NCBI GenBank assembly: GCA_009786275.1
Contig: WQTL01000472.1
Coordinates: forward strand, 1 to 11,083
Reading direction: 5' to 3'
DNA from: Bacillota bacterium
Lineage (GTDB): Bacteria > Bacillota > Clostridia > Oscillospirales > Acutalibacteraceae
Length of the DNA stretch: 11,083 bases
The notes under the pieces were generated by a model. The model was not told the DNA's origin. It did not search any database and was given only the letters and a program-made list of their open reading frames with translations. Position numbers and translations under genes: made by a program. Shown here piece by piece: positions 1 through 6,439 of the stretch (the stretch's first letter is position 1; the number at the start of each line of letters is the position of its first letter).

Positions 1-81
1 CTCGTATTTCCCAAACTAACTTCCGGTCATTTTTCTTCCCAGAGAAAATTCTACTCCCTCGTCCATAGTGGAACTTATGGT

Positions 82-103
82 GGGAATTAACCGGGAATTA
101 ACC
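82..103. repeat. Tandem 11-bp direct repeat upstream of a promoter
   Basis: The 11-mer GGGAATTAACC occurs twice back to back. The pair ends 26 bases before the -35 box of the promoter at 130-158. Two tandem copies one helical turn apart suit cooperative binding of a regulator, but no protein can be assigned. Nothing coding is visible in bases 1-120 on either strand. Confidence 0.6.
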
Positions 104-129
104 CCCGCATAAAAACTTGCAACGGACTA

Positions 130-158
130 TTGACAACCGGGCTGTTTTCGTGTACACT
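130..158 (+). promoter_or_regulatory. Sigma-A type promoter with no gene obviously behind it
   Basis: A perfect TTGACA (130-135) and TACACT (153-158) are separated by 17 bases, so transcription should start near 165. No ORF with a ribosome-binding site follows. The next gene (447-1169) runs the other way. The promoter may therefore make a non-coding RNA or a transcript antisense to the sigma-factor gene. Confidence 0.6.
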
Positions 159-164
159 ATTGGT

Positions 165-375
165 GTCGAGGCAACAGCATACGGACGTAAGCAACCATGG
201 TGCCACGGAGCGGGGCATCTGCGGGGGACCACGGGAACGACACATAGGCATCTCCTTTCTATTGGGTGGTCGGTCAGTCAGGCAAACAGAGCGTGGAAAG
301 AGAATACAAGCGTTTCGGCTCGCATGATTATCATGGCGGGTTGTTTTATTTGCCGTCGGAGGCATACCCGCCTTT
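165..375 (+). ncRNA. Possible structured non-coding RNA
   Basis: This stretch lies behind the promoter at 130-158 and has no credible ORF. Several helices can be drawn: GACCAC (227-232) with GTGGTC (266-271); GGTGCC (199-204) with GGCATC at either 214-219 or 248-253, which would be mutually exclusive; and a nested hairpin GGCGGG (335-340) with CCCGCC (367-372) enclosing TGCC (351-354) with GGCA (361-364). A 13-bp palindrome CATGATTATCATG lies at 323-335. The last hairpin is followed only by TTTCGTT, so the 3' end is uncertain. It matches no RNA family I recognise. It could also be a transfer origin or simply untranslated DNA. Confidence 0.25.
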
Positions 376-446
376 CGTTGCCCGTCTACAAGTTAATGGC
401 TCCAGCTGGAAAAAACAAAGGTGTTTTTCAAAGAAAATTTTTCAGG

Positions 447-1169
447 CTATGCCGCCGCTGCTTTCCAATAGCCGTTTCCCTTACAACCTGCCCGTTCCAT
501 CATCGCCCGCAGACGGCGCAACCCCGCCCGACAAGCCTCTCCCGCCGCCGCCTCGGTGCCTCCCATGCGTTCGCCGATTTCGCGAAACGACAATTCCGAA
601 TAAACCCTCAGTTGAACGGATTGCTTTTGCTTGGGAGCAAGTCGCTCCATGCACGGGGGCAGAGCGCGGGCCGCGCGTTCGCGGTTGTCTTTCTGCTCCA
701 ACATAAAAACGGGGTCGTTGCTTGTGTCGGTGTCCTCTATCCAATACGCTTCATCTTCATCCTCCGAAAAAAGCGGAACGATTTTTTGCGCCTTCATCTT
801 TTTCCATTGGTTACGGATAAGCCGCTTGGCAATTCCATTTACAAAAACACTGAATTCACATGTGCCGTTGAACCGCCTAAGCTTGCCTAACGCCAGCAGG
901 AAAGCATCCGAAACAATATCTTCCGTTTCGTCACACATCGGCCCGGAAGACAATTCCACATGAACATACCGCCATACCTTGGGGTACGCCGCCGTGAACA
1001 ACAGATTGCCCGCCGCGCCATCGCCCCGCAGATATCGCAGCGCAAGAGCATAATCATCTTCTTTGGTCGTGCGGGTGGTCGTGTGCAAGAGGCTGTCGAG
1101 CTGGCTGCCGGGTTCGGGATAAAACGCGCTGTTGTTCTGCTGTGCGTGTGCCGTGTTGGCATTGGTCAT
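447..1169 (-). CDS. ECF-type RNA polymerase sigma factor
   Basis: The 240-residue protein has the two-part layout of an extracytoplasmic-function sigma factor. A sigma region 2-like part (about 52-125) includes ETEDIVSDAFLLALGKL followed by an F..F..GIAKRLIRNQWKK helix. An acidic linker (about 130-158) leads to a sigma region 4-like helix-turn-helix (about 165-225) with LSFREIGERMGGTEAAAGEA. The first 45 residues are an extra, low-complexity N-terminus. The ATG is preceded by GAAAGGTGATTC, and the promoter at 1268-1296 drives it. It is divergent from an Xre-type regulator, which may act with it or control it. No anti-sigma factor with a membrane segment is visible beside it. The identification rests on motif layout. 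The promoters it would recognise cannot be told from the sequence. Confidence 0.75.
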   Translation of the reverse strand: MTNANTAHAQQNNSAFYPEPGSQLDSLLHTTTRTTKEDDYALALRYLRGDGAAGNLLFTAAYPKVWRYVHVELSSGPMCDETEDIVSDAFLLALGKLRRFNGTCEFSVFVNGIAKRLIRNQWKKMKAQKIVPLFSEDEDEAYWIEDTDTSNDPVFMLEQKDNRERAARALPPCMERLAPKQKQSVQLRVYSELSFREIGERMGGTEAAAGEACRAGLRRLRAMMERAGCKGNGYWKAAAA

Positions 1170-1267
1170 TGAATCACCTTTCTTTCTTAAAAAAATTCAT
1201 TTTGGGCTTGACGTGGTTCGAGGAATCTGTTATACTTTGCTTGGAAGGATTTCTTCCATCTGCAAAT

Positions 1268-1296
1268 ATTATAGCAGGTTTTCTTTCGCTCGTCAA
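1268..1296 (-). promoter_or_regulatory. Promoter of the sigma-factor gene
   Basis: On the minus strand TTGACG (1296-1291) and a perfect TATAAT (1273-1268) are 17 bases apart, which predicts a leader of about 90 bases before the ATG at 1169. The gene therefore appears to be read by the housekeeping sigma factor rather than depending only on its own product. Confidence 0.75.
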
Positions 1297-1301
1297 GGGT
1301 G

Positions 1302-1329
1302 TTTACAGCGTTTCTCGCGATTGTAAATA
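1302..1329 (+). promoter_or_regulatory. Likely promoter of the Xre-type regulator gene
   Basis: TTTACA (1302-1307) and TAAATA (1324-1329) are 16 bases apart and point towards the gene starting at 1407. The boxes are weaker than the opposing promoter at 1268-1296, and the two -35 boxes lie only 5 bases apart, back to back. Both boxes overlap the TTTACA/TGTAAA repeats. Confidence 0.4.
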
Positions 1330-1338
1330 TGTTTTACA
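1302..1338. promoter_or_regulatory. Operator-like repeats TTTACA / TGTAAA
   Basis: Three hexamer half-sites alternate in orientation: TTTACA (1302-1307), TGTAAA (1322-1327) and TTTACA (1333-1338). The last two form a palindrome with a 5-base centre. They sit between the divergent sigma-factor and Xre genes and overlap the presumed Xre promoter. They are a natural candidate for autoregulation by the 1407-2054 product. Confidence 0.45.
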
Positions 1339-1406
1339 TTCGAGGGAAATCTCTTGCGCCGAATCCTTTGTGCTGAAAAGAATTTTATCAGGAGGAACGC
1401 ACGTTC

Positions 1407-2054
1407 ATGCAGATAATACACACAAACGCCGGGGCCGCTTTCGCCGAACGGTTAAGCGCCCTACGCGAAGAAAAGAAAATGCCTTTGGACGCGCTCGCGG
1501 AGGTGCTGGGGGTTTCCCGGCCCACGCTGCGAGGGTATGAAACAGGAAAAACCCTGCCCGACATTGAGGTGTTGGACAGGGCGGCACAGTATTTTAATGT
1601 AACGCTCAATTATCTTTTGGGGCGGGATGTGGGCAGAAGCCGAAAAACAACAAAACTCATGAAGCAAACCATGCTTTCCGAAAAAGCCGCCGCCATGTTG
1701 ATTTCACTGGATGAACTTGTCCGCGAAAGCTGTGAAGCGGAGGGCCGGTTGCTTCCCTCGCAAACGCTTAGCTTGTTGCTGGAAACGGATGAAATGTCAA
1801 AATTGCTGCGCTCTATCGGCGATATATTGGTGATTGATGATTTTGCGGATTACGGTAAAATAGGGGATAATTTTTATCATGGACTAGACGATGCTGTTTC
1901 TCTGAAAATAGGCGATAACTACATTTGGATGAACTACATGGATGCTGTCTATGGAGGCATGGAACGATGGTTTACGCGCATCATAGAGGGGATAAGGCAA
2001 GGGCGCATCGCAAACAGGGCAAAGGAAGCTGAACAGCGCGTAGATGAAGACTAA
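1407..2054 (+). CDS. Xre-family HTH regulator with a long C-terminal domain
   Basis: The 215-residue protein has an N-terminal Xre/Cro-type helix-turn-helix (about 12-73), with LSALREEKKMPLDALAEVLG and VSRPTLRGYETGKTLPD, the usual pattern for this family. The remaining 140 residues match nothing I recognise. They hold a helical, acidic stretch and a Tyr/Trp-rich segment near 160-190, and could sense a ligand or mediate oligomers or partner binding. The ATG follows AGGAGG (1390-1395) with an 11-base gap. The gene is divergent from the sigma-factor gene, so one plausible role is to repress itself and that gene through the TTTACA/TGTAAA repeats. No clear terminator follows. Confidence 0.8.
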   Translation: MQIIHTNAGAAFAERLSALREEKKMPLDALAEVLGVSRPTLRGYETGKTLPDIEVLDRAAQYFNVTLNYLLGRDVGRSRKTTKLMKQTMLSEKAAAMLISLDELVRESCEAEGRLLPSQTLSLLLETDEMSKLLRSIGDILVIDDFADYGKIGDNFYHGLDDAVSLKIGDNYIWMNYMDAVYGGMERWFTRIIEGIRQGRIANRAKEAEQRVDED

Positions 2055-2153
2055 TTTTTTTAAATCCGGCACCCCACCATATACCATGCCCCGGCCAAAC
2101 GAAACCAGGCCCAAAAATGTAAATTAAGCTATCCTTGGCTAAATAAGCAAATG

Positions 2154-2183
2154 CGGCTCCTAGAACAAAAGTTCCGGGAGCCG
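2154..2183 (-). terminator. Intrinsic terminator of the small Xre gene
   Basis: CGGCTCC (2154-2160) pairs with GGAGCCG (2177-2183). Inside, GAAC pairs with GTTC around an AAAA loop, with one imperfect step between. On the minus strand the hairpin is followed by GCATTTGCTTATTT. It lies directly beyond the stop codon of the 2189-2512 gene. Confidence 0.6.
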
Positions 2184-2188
2184 TATCG

Positions 2189-2512
2189 CTAATCTCTGTT
2201 CTTTATTAATGACCGCGCCACATCCAGCAAGACCGCAAGCTCACATTCCTCGCACTGATTAAGCATGATTTGTATTTCCCTTGCGCGCCCGCTCCCCGTG
2301 TCCTGCTCGGGGAAGATGACATTATCCAGCGACAAGTCCAACGCTTGGGCGATAGAAAAAAGCACCTCGACAGAGGGCAGACGGTGCCCGGATTCGATAT
2401 GCTTTTCATGGGTGGGCGTTACCTCGACAAGCTCCGCTAACTGCTCTTGCGTGTAGCCCTTCTTCAGCCGCGCGGCTCGGATGGCCGCGCCCAATGCGAT
2501 TCTGTCTATCAT
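2189..2512 (-). CDS. Small Xre/Cro-type repressor
   Basis: The 107-residue protein is almost entirely a cI/Cro-like helix-turn-helix (about 6-66). It shows LGAAIRAARLKKGYTQEQLAELV, the recognition region TPTHEKHIESGHRLPS, and then VLFSIAQALDLSLDNVIF. A 40-residue tail (CEECELAVLLDVARSLI) may dimerise. The ATG at 2512 follows AAAAGGAG, and that site lies within an inverted copy of the operator-like motif, so the protein could control its own translation region or promoter. It is divergent from the double-TerB-AAA+ gene and is the obvious candidate repressor of it. Confidence 0.85.
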   Translation of the reverse strand: MIDRIALGAAIRAARLKKGYTQEQLAELVEVTPTHEKHIESGHRLPSVEVLFSIAQALDLSLDNVIFPEQDTGSGRAREIQIMLNQCEECELAVLLDVARSLIKNRD

Positions 2513-2513
2513 C

Positions 2514-2597
2514 CCTGTAAGCTCCTTTTTGTATTAGCTTACAGGATAAACAGAGGGTTGACAATTAGCACAGGGGGATGTATAATGGAGCTAACAG
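2514..2597. promoter_or_regulatory. Cluster of operator-like sites between xre and TerB-AAA+ genes
   Basis: A motif close to AGCTNACAG recurs four times: inverted as CTGTAAGCT (2515-2523), and direct as AGCTTACAG (2536-2544), AGCACAG preceded by TT (2565-2573, one base shorter) and AGCTAACAG (2589-2597). The first two form a 10-bp perfect inverted repeat, CCTGTAAGCT/AGCTTACAGG, spaced by 12 bases. Each direct copy is followed within a few bases by GAT. The last two flank the -10 box at 2581-2586, so a bound repressor would block RNA polymerase. Confidence 0.6.
2558..2586 (+). promoter_or_regulatory. Full-consensus promoter of the TerB-AAA+ gene
   Basis: Perfect TTGACA (2558-2563) and perfect TATAAT (2581-2586) are 17 bases apart. 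Transcription should start near 2593, leaving a leader of about 29 bases. Such a strong promoter beside a repressor gene and overlapping operator-like repeats suggests tight repression with strong expression on release. Confidence 0.85.
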
Positions 2598-2621
2598 AGA
2601 TTGCGAATGGGGGAGCACATC

Positions 2622-4484
2622 ATGACCGAAGAAATGATTCAGCTATGGAAAGAACTAAAGGCAACGGCTACTTTATTCGCAGCCGTGTCCACACGGACGG
2701 AGGTCCCTCATACCGAAGCAGAGGTGTTGAGCGAGTTTGAGTTTTTCTGCTGTTGGCTGATTGTCGGAGGCGGCAAATTATCACAGGCTGAATGCGATTT
2801 CATGAACGATATGTTTGATGCAAGCCGTTCGAAAGGCGCATTCATGCTTTTTGCCGAAAAAGTGGTGGACTTCTTCGGCTCCCCCGCCGCGCGGCGCATG
2901 GAAACCTTGGGCATCGTTCAAGTCGCCGTGATGGCCGACAATACAATCAATGAAGATGTTACGCGCTGGGCCGATGTTGTGATACGGATGATGGAACGCC
3001 TCGGCACGGCGGCGATTTCCTGCAACGTCTCTCCTGTCCCCGGCCAACGCAACACACTGGACAAAATGATAAACGATGCTGAAAATTTCGCAAATGCCCA
3101 CTCGAAATGGCGCAAGCCGAAAGCTCCCCCCATGAGCGATGAAATGTTGGAGTTGAAGAAAGAGCTAAAATCGACGGCAAGCATTTTGGCTCTAGCGACC
3201 AAGGGAAAAGACTATGAGCACAGCGAAATGGCGGTGATAAACGAACTGCTGGTTTTCTGTTGTTATCTGATTGCGGGTGATGGCACCGTTTCAAATGCCG
3301 AACGCGAATTCGTGAACGCCCTGTTCGATAAAGACTATACGATGGAATCGCTGTTTGAGTTGGTGAACCGGGCAATACACAACCCGACAATCCAGAAAAT
3401 GGAAACTTTTGGCGTTTTACAAGCCGCAGTGATGGCCGATAACGACAATGGATATGAAGGACTATATAGCGCCGTAGTAAGTGCGGTCATGAGCAAGCTA
3501 GGCAATGCTATGCTGGCCTGCGACGGGACGGAAACGCAAGAAATGACAAGGCTTCTTACGTTGATGCTCAATGCCGAAAAGTACATAAAAGCACATTCGA
3601 CATGGAGCAGTGCCGATACTCCCTCCCAAAAAGAGAAGCCGCAGGAAAAACCCGCCGAAACCCCGAAAATGTCTTTGGAGGATGCACTCGCCAAATTGAA
3701 TAATTTAGTCGGCCTAACCGCCGTAAAGCACGATGTCAACGGCCTAATCAATCTCCTGAAAATACGGAGAATGCGGGAATCGCGCGGATTGCGCAACGAT
3801 GAAATGTCACTTCATCTTGTCTTTTCCGGCAACCCCGGCACGGGCAAAACCACGGTTGCACGTTTGCTTGCCGAACTGTACCGCGAGCTGGGGGTGCTGT
3901 CCAAGGGGCACTTGGTGGAGGTTGACCGTTCTGGCTTGGTGGGCGGCTATGTCGGGCAGACCGCAATCAAGGTCAAGGAAGTGGTTGATAAGGCGCTTGG
4001 CGGGGTGCTGTTCATTGACGAAGCCTATTCCCTTTCCTCGCGCGGCGATACGGATTACGGCATTGAAGCCATTGACACGCTACTAAAGGCGATGGAGGAT
4101 AACCGGGGGGATTTCATCGTAATTGTCGCGGGTTATCCCGATAAGATGGTGGACTTCCTGAAGTCCAACCCCGGCTTGCAATCCCGCTTCAACAAGTTTA
4201 TCAACTTCGAGGACTACACGCCCGAAGAATTGTTTGCGATTTTCAAGACGCTGTGCGACAAGAGCGGGATTGCCATGCAGGACGAGGCAGCGGAGTACAT
4301 AGCGCAGTTTTTCGAGAACAGGTATATCACGCGCGGCGACACCTACGCAAACGGACGGGATGTCAGGAACTTCTTTGAAAAGGCGATGAGCAATCAGGCA
4401 AACCGTCTTGCCACGCAGGATGAAATTTCAGACGAAGAACTTTCGTTGCTGAAAATTGAGGATGTCCACAAGGTTGCGATTTAG
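2622..4484 (+). CDS. Double TerB-like module fused to CbxX/SpoVK-type AAA+ ATPase
   Basis: The 620-residue protein begins at the ATG preceded by GGGGGAG (2609-2614), 7 bases upstream. An in-frame TTG at 2601 and an ATG at 2607 are less likely starts. Residues 1-170 and 171-340 are two copies of one module. Each opens with M(T/S)(D/E)EM..L.KELK.TA, has a TerB-like segment (LIVGGGKLSQAE at 46-57, LIAGDGTVSNAE at 216-227), then MET.G..Q.AVMADN. From about 362 a CbxX/SpoVK-like AAA+ domain follows: Walker A GNPGTGKT (403-410), a GGYVGQT pore-loop-like motif, Walker B VLFIDEAY (D466, E467), and an arginine-finger candidate in LQSRF (R522). Family members remodel protein partners as ring oligomers. 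A role here in defence or stress sensing is inference. The second copy keeps the DG of TerB; the first has GG. Confidence 0.85.
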   Translation: MTEEMIQLWKELKATATLFAAVSTRTEVPHTEAEVLSEFEFFCCWLIVGGGKLSQAECDFMNDMFDASRSKGAFMLFAEKVVDFFGSPAARRMETLGIVQVAVMADNTINEDVTRWADVVIRMMERLGTAAISCNVSPVPGQRNTLDKMINDAENFANAHSKWRKPKAPPMSDEMLELKKELKSTASILALATKGKDYEHSEMAVINELLVFCCYLIAGDGTVSNAEREFVNALFDKDYTMESLFELVNRAIHNPTIQKMETFGVLQAAVMADNDNGYEGLYSAVVSAVMSKLGNAMLACDGTETQEMTRLLTLMLNAEKYIKAHSTWSSADTPSQKEKPQEKPAETPKMSLEDALAKLNNLVGLTAVKHDVNGLINLLKIRRMRESRGLRNDEMSLHLVFSGNPGTGKTTVARLLAELYRELGVLSKGHLVEVDRSGLVGGYVGQTAIKVKEVVDKALGGVLFIDEAYSLSSRGDTDYGIEAIDTLLKAMEDNRGDFIVIVAGYPDKMVDFLKSNPGLQSRFNKFINFEDYTPEELFAIFKTLCDKSGIAMQDEAAEYIAQFFENRYITRGDTYANGRDVRNFFEKAMSNQANRLATQDEISDEELSLLKIEDVHKVAI

Positions 4485-4502
4485 TCTTAACGCTATACCA
4501 TA

Positions 4503-4532
4503 GAGGCCCCCTCGCCGGGGCTTCTTTTATTT
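4503..4532 (+). terminator. Intrinsic terminator after the TerB-AAA+ gene
   Basis: An 8-bp stem, GAGGCCCC (4503-4510) with GGGGCTTC (4517-4524), closes a CTCGCC loop and is followed by TTTTATTT. It lies 19 bases beyond the stop codon and overlaps the last codons of the convergent gene at 4527-4775. Confidence 0.85.
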
Positions 4533-4775
4533 GTACTTCCCCGCCCGCTCAGGTGGCAAGTCCTCCAGCCCAAACACCACCCGTTGTCCGTCCACCTCAA
4601 GCAGCAGCGTTCCCCCAAGCTCTTCTGCTATCTCTATCAGGTCCCAAGTATTGAAGCTATCCCGTGTAAGCTTATTCCTGAAGCTCTGCGCGTTAATCTC
4701 CATTGCCGCCGCCATTGCCGGGGCTTTCTTTTTCTTCAGCCCCATCACCATGCGGACTTTGTTTGCTACTGACAT
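4527..4775 (-). CDS. Small HTH-like protein of 82 residues
   Basis: The sequence has the length and pattern of the short Xre-like proteins often found in Clostridia mobile elements. A basic N-terminal helix (KVRMVMGLKKKKAPAMAAAM) is followed by INAQSFRNKLTRDSFNTWDLIEIAEELG, which resembles an HTH second half, and a beta-rich end TLLLEVDGQRVVFGLEDL. The ATG at 4775 follows TAGGAGA with 8 bases between. Its promoter (4798-4826) overlaps a perfect palindrome, suggesting autoregulation. It is divergent from the 63-residue gene and lies two genes from the integrase, so it may regulate that operon or aid excision. Neither is shown by the sequence. Confidence 0.7.
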   Translation of the reverse strand: MSVANKVRMVMGLKKKKAPAMAAAMEINAQSFRNKLTRDSFNTWDLIEIAEELGGTLLLEVDGQRVVFGLEDLPPERAGKYK

Positions 4776-4791
4776 TTACTCATCTCCTATC

Positions 4792-4826
4792 AGTATAAGT
4801 ATACTCCATTCGAGGGCAAAAGGCAA
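4792..4826 (-). promoter_or_regulatory. Promoter with overlapping palindrome for the 82-residue gene
   Basis: On the minus strand TTGCCT (4826-4821) and TATACT (4803-4798) are 17 bases apart. AGTATAAGTATACT (4792-4805), two 6-base arms around AG, covers the -10 box. A further TATACT (4875-4880) lies just beyond the -10 box of the divergent promoter at 4846-4875, so one protein could control both directions. Confidence 0.6.
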
Positions 4827-4845
4827 GAAATATTTTCAAAATCTA

Positions 4846-4875
4846 TTGACACTTTAGCGGCCTGCATGGTATAAT
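4846..4875 (+). promoter_or_regulatory. Promoter of the 63-residue gene
   Basis: Perfect TTGACA (4846-4851) and perfect TATAAT (4870-4875) are separated by 18 bases, and the start codon is at 4917. Transcription may continue into the integrase gene, since no terminator separates them. Confidence 0.8.
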
Positions 4876-4916
4876 ATACTCATAATGATATTGACAAGAC
4901 TAGAAAGGAGATTATC

Positions 4917-5108
4917 ATGAAAGTGAACACGGTGGACTTCCTGCTCGACCTGCACGACTTCTTTAGCAATGCCCTACTTACCTACAGCGCGGACTATCTT
5001 TGCAAAGAACCGAAAGAGGGCTACACTGACCAATGGGACACCACCAAGCAAAAAATCGCTATCATCAACAGGCTGGTTGAACAGAACAAGGAAGAATCTT
5101 TGGTATAG
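4917..5108 (+). CDS. Small unknown protein upstream of the integrase
   Basis: This 63-residue ORF has a consensus promoter and AAGGAG (4905-4910) six bases before its ATG, so it is very probably translated. I recognise no family. The protein looks helical: an amphipathic N-terminus (VDFLLDLHDFFSNALLTYSADYL), a loop with KEGYTDQWDTT, then KQKIAIINRLVEQNKEE. It is not strongly basic and lacks the look of a winged-helix excisionase, though its place 58 bases before the integrase would suit one. It has no signal peptide or membrane segment. Confidence 0.65.
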   Translation: MKVNTVDFLLDLHDFFSNALLTYSADYLCKEPKEGYTDQWDTTKQKIAIINRLVEQNKEESLV

Positions 5109-5111
5109 CCC

Positions 5112-5140
5112 TTGCTTTTCCCCCCGCTCGGTGCTACAAT
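5112..5140 (+). promoter_or_regulatory. Possible promoter of the integrase gene
   Basis: TTGCTT (5112-5117) and TACAAT (5135-5140) are 17 bases apart, in the short gap between the 63-residue gene and the integrase. The -35 box is weak, so it may give low, independent integrase expression. Confidence 0.5.
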
Positions 5141-5166
5141 GATATGGTAATAGGAGGGCGTGACAC

Positions 5167-6381
5167 ATGTCAACAATCGTCAAGAGGGGCAGTTCTTATC
5201 AGTTCAAAGCATACGGCACGGACATATACGGTCGGCCATGCCGGAAAACCACGACCTGGACACCACCGCCCGGTATGACCACTAAGCAGGCCGCAAAAGC
5301 CGCCGAACGTGCCGCCGCCATATTTGAGGAAGAATGCAAGCGGGGCCGGATTGTGGACGGCAATATCACTTTGCAGGAATATTACGAAACTCAGTGGCGC
5401 GAAACCCGCGCCATCAACCTCGCCGCGAAAACCCTGAAAGGCTATGATGAGCTGTTCGTCAGGGTTGCCGCGCATCCGATTAGCAAAACCCCGTTAAAGG
5501 CAATCAATGCCCATGTCTTGAATGTGTTTTACAAATATCTGCGCGAGAAGTGCGCCAACGCCCACAACGGCGCACCCCTCAGCCCGTCCACGCTCCGCGC
5601 TTATCACCGCTTTTTATCCTCCATCCTTACGGGCGCTCTCAAGGATGGCTATATTGACGAAAACCCCTGCCGGAAAGCAGAGCCGCCCAAGGTTCCGCAA
5701 TCAGAGGCCGCTTGTATGCAGCCCGATAACGTGAACCGCCTGATTGCCGCCCTCGCCGATGAACCCTTGATGTGGCGTACCCTTATCACCGCCTATATCT
5801 ACACCGGGGCGCGGAAATCCGAGCTTTTGGGCGTGACTTGGGACAAATACAATTCGGACACGGGCGCTTTGACGATTGACTGCCAATTGAATTATGTCGA
5901 GGGGCAGCCCCTTGCCCTCACCCCCACGAAAACCCGTTCCACCCGCACCGTTCGCCTCCCGGCAAGCCTCATTGCCCTGCTTGGCGCATGGTACTACGAG
6001 CAATGCAAATGGAAAGATGCCGTAGGCGATGAATGGGGCACAGGCTACGGGCGCACTCACGCCGTCATAGAGAACGCCCCGCCAAACGCGGCGTGGATTT
6101 TTACGGACGAATACGGCAACCCCGTGCATCCAAAATCAGTTTTGAAGCATTTCCGCTCCGTCCTCAAAAAGGCCGGACTGCCCGAGACCTTCAACGTGCA
6201 TTCTCTCAGGCACTCCAACGCCTCAAGCCTGATTGCGCAGAACGTTCCCCTTTCCGTTGTGGCCGGACGGCTCGGCCATGCGTCCACAGCCACGACACAG
6301 GCTGTTTACAGCCACCAGATACAGCGCACCTCAGATTTGGCAGTGGATGTGCTGGAAGCGCTTTATGAACCGATTGAATAG
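5167..6381 (+). CDS. Tyrosine recombinase (integrase) of the element
   Basis: The 404-residue protein has the three-part form of Tn916/phage-type integrases: an N-terminal arm-binding domain (about 1-60), a core-binding helical domain (about 66-175), and a catalytic domain. The catalytic set is visible: R216 in TGARKSELLG, K255 in TPTKTRSTRTVRL, H345 and R348 in HSLRH, H371 in LGHAS, and the nucleophile Y381 in QAVYSH. The protein therefore looks active. The ATG follows TAGGAGGG (5151-5158). It lies 1.2 kb from the tRNA-Lys 3'-end copy at 7617-7662, the likely crossover product of this enzyme. No typical excisionase gene was found beside it. It ends at a bidirectional terminator shared with the abi gene. 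Confidence 0.95.
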   Translation: MSTIVKRGSSYQFKAYGTDIYGRPCRKTTTWTPPPGMTTKQAAKAAERAAAIFEEECKRGRIVDGNITLQEYYETQWRETRAINLAAKTLKGYDELFVRVAAHPISKTPLKAINAHVLNVFYKYLREKCANAHNGAPLSPSTLRAYHRFLSSILTGALKDGYIDENPCRKAEPPKVPQSEAACMQPDNVNRLIAALADEPLMWRTLITAYIYTGARKSELLGVTWDKYNSDTGALTIDCQLNYVEGQPLALTPTKTRSTRTVRLPASLIALLGAWYYEQCKWKDAVGDEWGTGYGRTHAVIENAPPNAAWIFTDEYGNPVHPKSVLKHFRSVLKKAGLPETFNVHSLRHSNASSLIAQNVPLSVVAGRLGHASTATTQAVYSHQIQRTSDLAVDVLEALYEPIE

Positions 6382-6395
6382 AACAAAGAAAAAAC

Positions 6396-6436
6396 AAAGC
6401 CCGTGTGAGCCTCTAAGGAGAGCCTACACGGGCTTT
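6396..6436. terminator. Bidirectional terminator between integrase and abi genes
   Basis: A perfect 11-bp stem, AAAGCCCGTGT (6396-6406) with ACACGGGCTTT (6426-6436), lies between the two convergent stop codons. On the minus strand it is followed by GTTTTTTCTTTG, a strong tail for the abi transcript. On the plus strand the tail is the weaker ATCTTAAAT. Confidence 0.9.
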
Positions 6437-6439
6437 ATC

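Noticed and set aside
165..375. A known riboswitch (c-di-GMP or T-box type)
   Set aside because: Neither the conserved c-di-GMP core nor the T-box AGGGTGGTACCGCG motif is present, and no gene follows in the same direction.
117..890. A 257-codon plus-strand frame, possibly expressed from the promoter at 130-158
   Set aside because: It begins before the predicted transcript, has no ribosome-binding site, its residues look random, and half of it is antisense to the sigma-factor gene.
2060..2110. A terminator directly after the 1407-2054 gene
   Set aside because: Only short CCGG-type complementarity is visible and the T run comes before it, not after.
2601..2621. TTG at 2601 or ATG at 2607 as the start of the TerB-AAA+ gene
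   Set aside because: The GGGGGAG ribosome-binding site at 2609-2614 lies downstream of both and is well placed for the ATG at 2622, which also gives the best match to the second module's start.
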